From contig JAEZAS010000498.1 of assembly GCA_023430365.1 (NCBI GenBank), forward strand, positions 1-16,282: a stretch of DNA of 16,282 bases, given 5' to 3'. Below, in pieces: positions 1 through 7,438 of the stretch (within the stretch, counting starts at the first letter, position 1; each line of letters begins with the position of its first letter). Position numbers and translations under genes: made by a program. Source of the stretch: Planctomycetota bacterium. Lineage in GTDB: Bacteria > Planctomycetota > Planctomycetia > Pirellulales > Pirellulaceae. The notes below the pieces were generated by a model. It did not search any database, was not told the origin of the DNA, and saw only the letters and a list, made by a program, of their open reading frames with translations.

Positions 1-741
1 GAGCAACAGGCCGAGTGCGCTCCCCACGTAAATCACAAGCATCCAGAACGCAAACCGCCGCCCCGCAGTGTCGGAGACGGGAATGAAAAACTGCCCAAGA
101 CCAAACAGCGGCAGCGCTGCCACCGAGAAGTAAACGACCCAGCGGCCATGCGCCGCCGGCTGATCCTCGTGCTGAAACAGCCGCCGCCACCAGGCAGGGC
201 GAGCTGGTTTTTCGACCGCCGACGCATCCACTGCGGAAGCCGCGGGCGCAGAGGCGGCATCTGCTGCGCCGTTGTCGGTCGCCAGCGGATCGTCCCAGCC
301 CATCGACTGCAGGAGGCCTTGCCCGGTGGTGTCGCGTCGGTTGTCGATGAGCGTGCAATCCCAGGTCAACTGATGGGCGCACCACCAAATGAGCGCGAGC
401 AGGCCCCAGTTGATCAGTGGGCTGAACGGCGCCAGCGGCCCTTCGATCTGCACGAAGTAAACCACGGCGATTCCCACCACCACGCCCAGCGGCAGGCCGA
501 AAAGCGCCGCGTAACCGGCGCCTTCTTCCATCGAGATACGGGCGACGCAAACCGTGGCCAGCACGAACAGCCCCATGACCCACGTCAGCCGATAGGGAAA
601 CTCTCCCTGATAGAACACGCCGATCAGAAAGAAGACGAGGCTGGCGATCAGCGCAATGATGAGCGCCGGGGCGATGCCAACGACAATGTAGTCGGCCAAG
701 GTTTCGGGTGTGCGACGCGCCATCTGCGACCTCGCCGTCAT
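1..741 (-). CDS. Multi-pass membrane protein downstream of DUF58, 3' end beyond window
   Basis: The minus-strand frame is open for 247 codons from ATG 741 to base 1, so the C-terminus is missing. The ATG overlaps the DUF58 stop codon as ATGA (741-738), which is strong support for the start and for translational coupling. Hydrophobic segments lie at about residues 18-44, 53-68, 77-97, 108-124, 201-220 and 230-247. Between TM4 and TM5 is a soluble stretch with a conserved-looking segment (DCTLIDNRRDTTGQGLLQ, residues 128-145), then an Ala-rich linker (about 156-178) and a basic Trp pair. I do not recognise a named domain. MoxR-DUF58 operons in this kind of bacterium often go on to a membrane protein and then a transglutaminase-like protein, so a role in the same envelope-associated complex is an inference from position only. 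Confidence 0.8.
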   Translation of the reverse strand, partial: MTARSQMARRTPETLADYIVVGIAPALIIALIASLVFFLIGVFYQGEFPYRLTWVMGLFVLATVCVARISMEEGAGYAALFGLPLGVVVGIAVVYFVQIEGPLAPFSPLINWGLLALIWWCAHQLTWDCTLIDNRRDTTGQGLLQSMGWDDPLATDNGAADAASAPAASAVDASAVEKPARPAWWRRLFQHEDQPAAHGRWVVYFSVAALPLFGLGQFFIPVSDTAGRRFAFWMLVIYVGSALGLLL

Positions 742-2045
742 CCTAGCACCTGGCGGCGACAAAGCTCCATCAGCGCTTGCTCATCCTTGAGATGCCGGGT
801 TTCGATGCCCTGCACGAGCAACGGCCCTGAAGCCTCGGCAAACTCATAGTCGTCCCACAGGTTGAGAATGGCCGATACGGCGAAGCCGCGGCGGCGGAGG
901 TTGCCCAGGGCAATCGCGTTTTCCTCGGTCACGCGGGGCAGGATCGCGATGACCGTGGCGTCGCGCGGCATTCGACTCGCGGTTTCTTCGATCAGTTCGG
1001 GTAGGGAGAGGCCGTCGGTCAGCTCCAAGCGGGCGAGCGCTTCGAATAGCTGCACGAGCTGCTCCGGCCCACGCCGCGTGGGAACGACCACGGGCGACAG
1101 ACGGGTGCTTGTGCCGCGCATGCTCGCCGCTCGGCGGGCCGCCTCGCGCGTGCGCCAGTCGCCCCGCCAGCCTTCCTGGCGGATGCGGTCGGCTGCGTCT
1201 CGGCCGTTGGTCACCAGGCCAACCTGTTGTCCCATGAGATAGACCGCGTTGGCGATCGACGCGGCGGCGGTCGCGGCCAGGTCGCTCCGCACCGGCTCAT
1301 GCCGCCGGTCATGCGACGCAGTGTGATAATCCAGCAGCAGCGTGGCGCCCGCCACGGTCGACGGCTCATAGACCTTGCTGTGCAGCACGCCGGTTCGAGC
1401 GGTCGCCTTCCAGTGGACCCGGTTCAGGGAATCGCCCCGCTCGTATTCCCGCACTCCGGCGATGCGCGTTGGGTCTTCGTACAAACGATACGTGAGCTTT
1501 ACTTCGCCGATCGGCCGGCGGGAGGCGATTTCATAACCGGTCAGCGGCGTCACCTTGGGCATCACGAGCAGGTAATGGGGCTCCGTGAGGACTCGAAAAC
1601 GGCGGTGCAAGCCGAACAGGTCGCCGGTTTCCAGGACGAGCGGGCCAAGCTGGTAGTAGCCGCGGCGATTGCAGGTGAGCTGATAGAGCAACGTCTTCCG
1701 GCCTCCGCCGCGCAGCATGAGCAACTGCAGCCGCTTTCCGGAAACGCCCAGCTTCGGCGGCTCGTGGATGAGGGCGTCGCGCGGGATCAGATCCTCGACG
1801 AGCAGCCAGGGAATCGGCAGTCGGCCGCGGTTTTCGATCGTGACGACGACGGCAATCTGCTCGCCGATCTCGGCCGTCAGCTTGCTGTACTCGCGCCGGG
1901 CAACGAGCGACTCGGCCCAGATGCGCGTGAGATATCGGCTGAGCAACCAGACGCCGATCAGAGCGTAGACCACGTAGACGAGCAGGCTCAGCCGGAACAC
2001 CACCGCCAGCAGAAGCAGCAGCGCGGCAGCGGCAAGCCAGATCAT
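738..2045 (-). CDS. DUF58 domain-containing membrane-anchored protein
   Basis: The 435-residue protein starts with a hydrophobic hairpin (about residues 3-37, two membrane segments), which anchors a cytoplasmic or periplasmic body. The DUF58 signatures are clear: an RGYYQLGPLVLETGDLFGL block at 128-146 and the diagnostic YERGDSLNRVHWKATART run at 201-218. A von Willebrand A-like strand follows at 234-244 (ATLLLDYHTAS), where the metal-site motif DxSxS is degenerate (D239, then T242 and S244). DUF58 proteins are the usual partners of MoxR ATPases. The pair is thought to act in maturation or metal loading of protein complexes, but the substrate here is unknown. The ATG at 2045 overlaps the moxR stop codon by 4 bases (ATGA), and the stop overlaps the next gene in the same way. 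The length is typical for the family. Confidence 0.93.
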   Translation of the reverse strand: MIWLAAAALLLLLAVVFRLSLLVYVVYALIGVWLLSRYLTRIWAESLVARREYSKLTAEIGEQIAVVVTIENRGRLPIPWLLVEDLIPRDALIHEPPKLGVSGKRLQLLMLRGGGRKTLLYQLTCNRRGYYQLGPLVLETGDLFGLHRRFRVLTEPHYLLVMPKVTPLTGYEIASRRPIGEVKLTYRLYEDPTRIAGVREYERGDSLNRVHWKATARTGVLHSKVYEPSTVAGATLLLDYHTASHDRRHEPVRSDLAATAAASIANAVYLMGQQVGLVTNGRDAADRIRQEGWRGDWRTREAARRAASMRGTSTRLSPVVVPTRRGPEQLVQLFEALARLELTDGLSLPELIEETASRMPRDATVIAILPRVTEENAIALGNLRRRGFAVSAILNLWDDYEFAEASGPLLVQGIETRHLKDEQALMELCRRQVLG

Positions 2046-2998
2046 GAGACGCCCGTCTCGCTCAGCGTCGGCACGGCGATTTCCGCGACCAGTTCGTCGA
2101 GCACCGGACCGGCTGTCACCTTCCGCAGTCGGCTTTCGGGGCGAATGATGATCCGATGAGCAAGCACGGGAGCGACAACGCGCTTCACATCGTCCGGCAG
2201 CACATAGTTGCGCCCCCGCAGCGCCGCAATCGCCTGCGAGGCGCGAAATAGCGCGAGCGAAGCCCGCGGACTCGCCCCCAGGGCGATGTCCTCGTGCGTG
2301 CGCGTATCGTGAATGATCTGCATCAGATAGCGGCGGACCTTATCGTCGACGTAGACCTCCCGCACCGCCTGCTGGCAGGCGACGAGTTCTTCGGCGGAAA
2401 CAACGGGCTCCAGCCGGTTGATCGGATGCGACCGCTGCAGCATGTCGAGCATTTTCAGCTCTTCCTCGAGCGACGGATATCCGAGGCTGAACCGCATCAA
2501 AAAGCGATCGAGCTGCGCTTCGGGGAGCGGAAACGTCCCTTCGTGATCGACCGGGTTCTGCGTAGCAATGACCAGAAACGGCGGACCGAGACGGTGCGTT
2601 TCGCCATCGACCGTCACGCGGCTTTCAGCCATCGCTTCGAGCAGCGCGGCCTGGGTGCGCGGCGTCGTGCGGTTGATTTCGTCCGCCAGCACCACTTGGG
2701 CGAAGATTGGGCCGGCGCGGAATTCAAACTCGGCCGTCTTCGGGTTGAAGATCGACGCCCCCGACACATCGGTCGGCAGCAGGTCGGGCGTGCACTGGAT
2801 CCGCTTGAAAGAACAGCCGACGCTCCGCGCCAGCGCCCGGGCGAGCATCGTCTTGGCGACGCCCGGCACATCCTCGAGCAGCACATGCCCTTCGCACAGC
2901 CACGCGGCGAGCGCCAGAACGAGCGGCTGACGCTTGCCAACGATTGCCTTTTCGACGTTGGCAATGATCCGCTTGGCGGCGGAATTGATGTCAGCCAC
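2042..2998 (-). CDS. moxR: MoxR-family AAA+ ATPase
   Basis: The 318-residue protein is a MoxR-type AAA+ ATPase, a chaperone-like enzyme that uses ATP to remodel or activate partner complexes. Visible motifs are Walker A VPGVAKT (44-50), Walker B VLADEINR (103-110, D106/E107), sensor 1 IATQNP (144-149), the family block EAQLDRF (160-166) and sensor 2 GASPRA (241-246). All key residues are present and the length is normal. The start is GTG 2998. The in-frame codon directly before it is TGA, so no longer protein is possible, and a GAGG lies a few bases upstream. The gene is 29 bases downstream of the thioredoxin/NHL gene and overlaps the DUF58 gene by 4 bases. The three were probably made from one mRNA and work with the DUF58 protein. 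Confidence 0.95.
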   Translation of the reverse strand: MADINSAAKRIIANVEKAIVGKRQPLVLALAAWLCEGHVLLEDVPGVAKTMLARALARSVGCSFKRIQCTPDLLPTDVSGASIFNPKTAEFEFRAGPIFAQVVLADEINRTTPRTQAALLEAMAESRVTVDGETHRLGPPFLVIATQNPVDHEGTFPLPEAQLDRFLMRFSLGYPSLEEELKMLDMLQRSHPINRLEPVVSAEELVACQQAVREVYVDDKVRRYLMQIIHDTRTHEDIALGASPRASLALFRASQAIAALRGRNYVLPDDVKRVVAPVLAHRIIIRPESRLRKVTAGPVLDELVAEIAVPTLSETGVS

Positions 2999-3027
2999 TC
3001 ATGCCTCGAGGATTGCGGGACGGTGAA

Positions 3028-5268
3028 TTACTCCGGAATCTTGTGCCGCAAGGTCAACCGCTGGGCCTTGGCCTCAGGCGTTACTCTCAACGGCACTACG
3101 AAGGTAACGCTGCTGATCTTGCAGACCCCTTCGTCCTTCTCCTGGCAGTAATAGTAATTCACGGTCACGTCGATTTCATCCTGCCCGGCGCTGGTTACCG
3201 GCACCGGAATGGTGAAATTGGCCGCCGGCTTGTCGAGCTTCTTCTTCCCGAGCGCCGTGCGATCGATTGGGCCCGATTCGCCCGGTGCGTCGAGCTGGTA
3301 GGCCATCGGCGCGAGCGGGTTCAACTTCCAGCCCGCGGGGAGCGTCAGTGACACGGCCAGTTCCACCTTGCCGTCCACCGCCTTCACATCCGACAGCGGC
3401 AACTCCTCTGTATGCTCCCCCTTCGCGGGCTTTGCCGGGGCGGCGGCAAGGGCCGTTGCCGGAGCCGTGAGACCGTCGATGGCCAGCGTTTTCACCTCGC
3501 CGCTTTCGAGGTCGAGCGTGCGGATCAGGTGGTTGTTGGTGTCGGCGATGTACAGCTTGCCGCGGGCGACGGCGAGGCCAGCCGGCTCGTCAAACGTCGG
3601 GTCCAGATCGCTCTTTCCCGGTTCGCCGGTGCCAGCCAGCGTATTGGTCACGCCCGTCTTGGCGTCGACGACCTTGATTTTGTTGTTGTAGGTGTCCGCC
3701 ACGTAGATCTGCCCCTCGTGGTAGACCACTTCCAGGCAGTGCTGCAACTTGGCCTTCAGACGCGGGCCGTCTTCGTCGCCAAAAGCGAACAGCCGCCCGC
3801 CCAGCAAGTGAGCCGAGCCGACGACGGTGCGCACTTCCTTGCGGGGATCGAACGGCACCGCCCGGACCGAGCTGCCTTCGCTGTCGGCGACATAGAGCCA
3901 GGTCCCGTCCGACGACAGACCGCTCGGCTGGGCAAAGGAGGAGAATCCTCGCCCATAGGGCTGGCGCGGCAGCAGCGGGCCGTCGACGATGTCTTCGCGG
4001 CCGTTCCCCGCATAAGGACCGATCTCCGACTCGTCGAGCGGCATCTTCCAGATCTGGTGCGGCCCAGCCATGGCGATGTAGAGGTTGTTTTCATGCACCC
4101 AGAGAGCCCAGGGGCTGTTGATCGCCGTCGACTTCGGCGGACCGACAAACCGCTTCGGCAACTCGGTGGCAAAATCGACTCCCTCGACGCCCGGCCAAGG
4201 ATGCCGCGCCTGCTCGCCGATGCCGGCGATGGTCGTGACCGTCTTGGCCTTGAGGTCCACCTTGCGCAGCAGGTGGTTTTCGGTGTCGGCGACGTAGAGC
4301 GTGTCGCCGTGCAGCGCGCAACCCTGCGGCTTGTCGAACGTCGCCTGGTCGTACGATCCATCCGCCCGCCCGATCTGGCCGTTGCCGATCACTTCGAGCA
4401 GTTTGCCATCGAGCGAAGCGATCACAATCCGGTTGTGGTTGCTGTCACTGATGAACAACCGCCCGCCGGCTTCGTCGGCGAGGATCTTTCCTGGAAAGCG
4501 CAGCGGCGTGGTCGGTTCGCTGTCGCGTTCCAAGGCGAACTTGATCGGCGTCTCGTTGAGCAGCTTGTTGTCGCGATAGTAGGGCAGGGCGGCCTTGAGG
4601 ATTTGATCGACCTGCTCTGCCTTGAACTCGCCGCTATGACCCCAAACGGCGTTCCCCTCCGGATCAATCAAAATCGCCGTCGGCCAGCTGCCCACGCCGT
4701 AGGTGTCCCACACCTCGTGCTCGGCGTCGTTGATGACCGGATGCTCGATCTCGTAGCGCAAAACCGCTTCGCGAATGCTCTTGGTGTCTTTTTCCGTTTC
4801 GAACTTGGCCGAATGAACGCCGATCACCACCAGTTCATTGGGATACTGCCGCTCGAGCTTTTTCAGTTCCGGCAGGATGTGAATGCAGTTGATGCAGCAG
4901 TAGGTCCAGAAGTCGAGCAGCACGAACTTGCCGCGCAGCTCTTTCATGCTCAGCGGGCCGCCGTTGATCCAATCGCGATCCTTGGGAAAGTCCGGCGCCT
5001 TCAGCCGACGAGGGAACGGATGGGCCACAACGGCAGCTGCCGCTTTCGCGCCCCGGGCAGGCGTCGCTTTGCTGGTTTCCCCTTTCGTCGGGGCCGGATT
5101 GGCGGGCTCTCCAGTTTCGGACAACAGGGGCGAAGGATCAGCCGCGTGAACTTGCGGCGAAAAAGCGCCCTGGCCGTTGTGCATGCAAGCCGCCACGGTC
5201 AACAACAGGCCGGTGATGCCGGTTTTCAAGAGCGTACGCCAGTTGAGCCACGGGGATGGCATATTCAT
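3028..5268 (-). CDS. NHLRC2-like protein: lipoprotein signal, thioredoxin domain, NHL beta-propeller, C-terminal beta domain
   Basis: The 746-residue protein has the layout of NHLRC2-type proteins. Residues 1-28 form a signal sequence ending LTVAAC, a plausible lipobox with Cys28 (a type I cleavage after VHA, residue 42, is the alternative). A Pro/Ala-rich linker follows. A TlpA/thioredoxin-like domain spans about 85-230, with WTYCCINC at 121-128 (C124, C125, C128) and the cis-proline loop SWPTA at 194-198. Six NHL repeats follow, recognisable by YVADTENHLLR-like strands at about 272, 325, 397, 459, 522 and 573. Residues about 620-746 form a beta-rich domain with a second cysteine pair, C708 and C716. 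I chose ATG 5268 because AGGAG lies six bases upstream; the frame is open to 5316, but that extension has no such site. It likely acts outside the cytoplasm in thiol-disulfide exchange. The substrate is unknown. Confidence 0.88.
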   Translation of the reverse strand: MNMPSPWLNWRTLLKTGITGLLLTVAACMHNGQGAFSPQVHAADPSPLLSETGEPANPAPTKGETSKATPARGAKAAAAVVAHPFPRRLKAPDFPKDRDWINGGPLSMKELRGKFVLLDFWTYCCINCIHILPELKKLERQYPNELVVIGVHSAKFETEKDTKSIREAVLRYEIEHPVINDAEHEVWDTYGVGSWPTAILIDPEGNAVWGHSGEFKAEQVDQILKAALPYYRDNKLLNETPIKFALERDSEPTTPLRFPGKILADEAGGRLFISDSNHNRIVIASLDGKLLEVIGNGQIGRADGSYDQATFDKPQGCALHGDTLYVADTENHLLRKVDLKAKTVTTIAGIGEQARHPWPGVEGVDFATELPKRFVGPPKSTAINSPWALWVHENNLYIAMAGPHQIWKMPLDESEIGPYAGNGREDIVDGPLLPRQPYGRGFSSFAQPSGLSSDGTWLYVADSEGSSVRAVPFDPRKEVRTVVGSAHLLGGRLFAFGDEDGPRLKAKLQHCLEVVYHEGQIYVADTYNNKIKVVDAKTGVTNTLAGTGEPGKSDLDPTFDEPAGLAVARGKLYIADTNNHLIRTLDLESGEVKTLAIDGLTAPATALAAAPAKPAKGEHTEELPLSDVKAVDGKVELAVSLTLPAGWKLNPLAPMAYQLDAPGESGPIDRTALGKKKLDKPAANFTIPVPVTSAGQDEIDVTVNYYYCQEKDEGVCKISSVTFVVPLRVTPEAKAQRLTLRHKIPE

Positions 5269-5390
5269 GGAGGACTCCTGCGGTGGGAAAGGCCGGCAGC
5301 GGGCGCGCAGTGCCAAACAGCCCTGAAACTATTGGGGTGGGACAACCGCCCGAGGGCGACCGCTCGTTTTATGGTAACGTACGGCCATCT

Positions 5391-5422
5391 TGATGGAAAC
5401 ATCAGCGGATGTTGTTACAACA
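5391..5422. promoter_or_regulatory. Palindrome and small hairpin in the divergent spacer
   Basis: The 240-base spacer between the NHL/thioredoxin start (5268) and the start at 5509 holds a perfect 13-base inverted repeat, TGTTGT-T-ACAACA (5410-5422). Just before it is TGATG-GAAA-CATCA (5391-5404), a five-pair stem with a GNRA-type tetraloop. The palindrome is about 87 bases from the plus-strand start and 142 from the minus-strand start. A regulator binding here could act on both genes. I see no convincing -35/-10 pair beside it, so the operator role is a guess from symmetry and location. Confidence 0.25.
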
Positions 5423-5508
5423 ATTCATCCCGGTTCACTTTTCGCCCGCCAGGACGGTAGAACCTTATCTTCGAAGTGGCGCAGGTCAAGCGCTAGCGTC
5501 AAGCAACC

Positions 5509-6261
5509 ATGAGTTACGACAGTCTCGATCCCGCGAAAATCATCGAGACAATCGCGGTTCTCCAAAATCGCATCGAAGAACGCTTCCCCGGCTCAGGCCT
5601 GGGAAAAGTCTGCACCGTCCTGCTCGACATCGGCAAGCAGGCGCATGAACGTTCGGAGTGGATCGCCCAGCCGCTGCACTCCCTCCGCGTGGGAACCGGG
5701 GCGTTGATCCTCATGATCGTCGGCGGGCTGGCGGCGTTCATCGCCTACCTCAATCCCTCCCAAGACAAATTCGAGTGGGATGAACTGGTCCAAGTGCTGG
5801 AAGCAGGCATCAACGACGTGCTGCTGATCGGCGCTGCGATTTTTTTCCTCACCACGATCGAACGTCGCATCAAGCAGCGTCGAGCGTTGGCGGCCATCCA
5901 CGAATTGCGATCGGTGGCGCATATCATCGATATGCACCAGCTCACGAAGGACCCGGAGCGGTTGCTCCGCGGCTGTCCCCAGACAAGCAGTTCGCCGCGA
6001 GGGGCGATGAGCCTCTTTGAACTCCGACGGTATCTCGACTACTGCAGCGAAATGCTGTCGCTCGTCGGCAAAATTGCCACCCTCTACGTGCAGCATTTCG
6101 ACGACGACGTCTCGCTCGCGGCGGCCAGCGAGGTGGAAGAACTGACCACGGGCCTCTCCCAGAAAATCTGGCAGAAGATCATGATCCTGCACTCGTTCGA
6201 GCAGCACCTGCCGCTGCCATCGGGCCCTGCCGAAGTCGAGGATTCGGTGGCCGGAGGCTAA
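5509..6261 (+). CDS. Conserved-looking two-TM protein of unknown function
   Basis: The 250-residue protein is not one I can assign to a named family. It has an amphipathic N-terminal region (residues 1-58). Two hydrophobic segments (about 60-81 and 97-117) are separated by a short acidic loop. The C-terminal half is long and helical. Right after TM2 comes a strongly charged, probably conserved block, RRIKQRRALAAIHELRSVAH (119-138), continuing to IIDMHQLTKDPE at 150. Basic residues directly after TM2 suggest that the C-terminal half is cytoplasmic. The C-terminal helices (158-233) contain FELRRYLDYCSEML and a Gln/His-rich end. No catalytic motif is obvious. There is no clear Shine-Dalgarno site before ATG 5509. 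Its nearest upstream gene is divergent and its downstream neighbour convergent, so it is probably monocistronic. Confidence 0.85.
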   Translation: MSYDSLDPAKIIETIAVLQNRIEERFPGSGLGKVCTVLLDIGKQAHERSEWIAQPLHSLRVGTGALILMIVGGLAAFIAYLNPSQDKFEWDELVQVLEAGINDVLLIGAAIFFLTTIERRIKQRRALAAIHELRSVAHIIDMHQLTKDPERLLRGCPQTSSSPRGAMSLFELRRYLDYCSEMLSLVGKIATLYVQHFDDDVSLAAASEVEELTTGLSQKIWQKIMILHSFEQHLPLPSGPAEVEDSVAGG

Positions 6262-6319
6262 GCGAGCCTCCGGAATCAGGGCGACGACTGAAGTGCGAGA
6301 CAGGCGCCGTCAACGGCGC
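6241..6319. terminator. Two GC-rich hairpins between convergent genes, probable bidirectional terminator
   Basis: The first hairpin has a perfect nine-pair stem, CCGGAGGCT (6251-6259) with AGCCTCCGG (6265-6273) and a five-base loop. Outer arms GATTC (6241-6245) and GAATC (6273-6277) can extend it across a bulge. The stop codon TAA of the upstream gene (6259-6261) starts at the last stem base and runs into the loop. A second hairpin follows: GCGCCG (6304-6309), loop TCAA, CGGCGC (6314-6319). It ends eight bases before the stop codon of the convergent oxidoreductase gene. Neither has a U-tract, so efficiency as an intrinsic terminator is uncertain. The placement between convergent stops supports the call. 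Confidence 0.5.
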
Positions 6320-6326
6320 GCCAGCG

Positions 6327-7373
6327 CTAGACTTTCACCGGCTTGCCGGTCTGCACCGATTTCGTCTGCTTGTGGCAGAGCACCACCGCGTCACGCGCCA
6401 GGTCGCCGCCGAGCAGCGACGAAGGCTTGTCGGTGCGGATCGCCTGCACGACTTCCTTGATCTCGCCTTCAAAGGCGGCCAGCATCGGGTCGCCCGAAGG
6501 CAGGGACGGGTATTCGACCTTGCCACGATGATCGAGCAGGGTCAGCGGCGTGTGCTGGTTCTTGCCGTCGGCCAGCACGGCAAAATCGAAGTAGAGCGTC
6601 GCCTTTTCCAGGTGCAGCTCAAAACCGTGCGTGAACGGCCGCCCTTGTTGATTGATCACCCCGCTGGCCGCACTGACGGTGAGCGCACGATCGGCAAACT
6701 GGAACTGCGTGTTGCAGTATTCGACCACCTCGCCGCGCATTCGCCCTTGGCTGCTCACCGAAGTCGGCATGCCGAACAGCAGGCGGATGAAGTGGGCGTC
6801 GTGCACGTGCAGATCGAGGAGCGGTCCGCCGGCCCCGTTCGGATCGTAAAAATCCTTCAGCCAGAGCGGATCGGAGATGACTCGTTTGAAGTGGCCTCCG
6901 ATCACCTTGCCATACTTGCCGCTATCGACGATCTGCCGCGCCTTGGCGTACTCGGGAAGCAGCGGCAGGACGTGACCGACGAGCAATTGCCGCTTAGCCC
7001 TCTTCGCCGCGGCCACCATCCGGTCGCAATCGCTCGCCGCCAGCGCCATCGGCTTCTCGACGAAAACATGCTTGCCAGCCTTCAATGCCGCGAGCGTCGC
7101 ATCGACGTGCAAATGGGGCGGCAGGCAGATGTCGACCAGGTCGATCGTTTCGTCCTCGAGCAGCGAGGGCAAATCGGCATAGGCGCCGACGTTCTTCAGG
7201 TCGACTTGCTCACCCGGCGGGCCGAAATTGCCGCGGATGTCGCGCCAGTCGCCGGCCAGCTTCTTGTCGTCGCGCGTGCAGATCGCTCCGACCTTCACTC
7301 CTTTTGATTTCTGATAGGCGAGCCAATGGATCCATCCCATGAAACCCACGCCGACAATGCCAACTCGAATCAT
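6327..7373 (-). CDS. Gfo/Idh/MocA-family NAD(P)-dependent oxidoreductase
   Basis: The 348-residue protein has the two-domain layout of glucose-fructose oxidoreductase/inositol dehydrogenase enzymes, which oxidise or reduce sugars and cyclitols. The N-terminal Rossmann fold shows GVGFMG (8-13), the EKPMA motif lies at 106-110, and the substrate-domain block GGPLLDLHVHDAHF (172-185) supplies the usual D177/H181 pair. The length is normal. ATG 7373 was chosen because GGGAG sits five bases upstream and the protein then begins directly with the Rossmann beta strand. The frame continues upstream to 7646 but would overlap rhaB with no similarity to anything. It follows rhaB by 65 bases in the same direction, so a sugar or sugar-derived substrate is likely. 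The exact substrate cannot be read from the sequence. Confidence 0.92.
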   Translation of the reverse strand: MIRVGIVGVGFMGWIHWLAYQKSKGVKVGAICTRDDKKLAGDWRDIRGNFGPPGEQVDLKNVGAYADLPSLLEDETIDLVDICLPPHLHVDATLAALKAGKHVFVEKPMALAASDCDRMVAAAKRAKRQLLVGHVLPLLPEYAKARQIVDSGKYGKVIGGHFKRVISDPLWLKDFYDPNGAGGPLLDLHVHDAHFIRLLFGMPTSVSSQGRMRGEVVEYCNTQFQFADRALTVSAASGVINQQGRPFTHGFELHLEKATLYFDFAVLADGKNQHTPLTLLDHRGKVEYPSLPSGDPMLAAFEGEIKEVVQAIRTDKPSSLLGGDLARDAVVLCHKQTKSVQTGKPVKV

Positions 7374-7438
7374 GTTTTCTCCCGGTTGTCGATCCTCTGG
7401 TGTACTTTTCGAAGGGCGCCTTGGAGCCTGGTCGCCTG

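Noticed and set aside
5269..5316. 16-residue extension of the NHL/thioredoxin protein
   Set aside because: ATG 5268 has AGGAG at the proper distance and yields a clean signal sequence. The extension is Arg/Pro-rich and would spoil it.
3412..5460. 682-codon open frame on the plus strand opposite the NHL/thioredoxin gene
   Set aside because: It is antisense to a gene with clear domains on the other strand. Long antisense frames arise from GC-rich codon use, and the translation is Arg/Asp/Val-rich with no recognisable motif.
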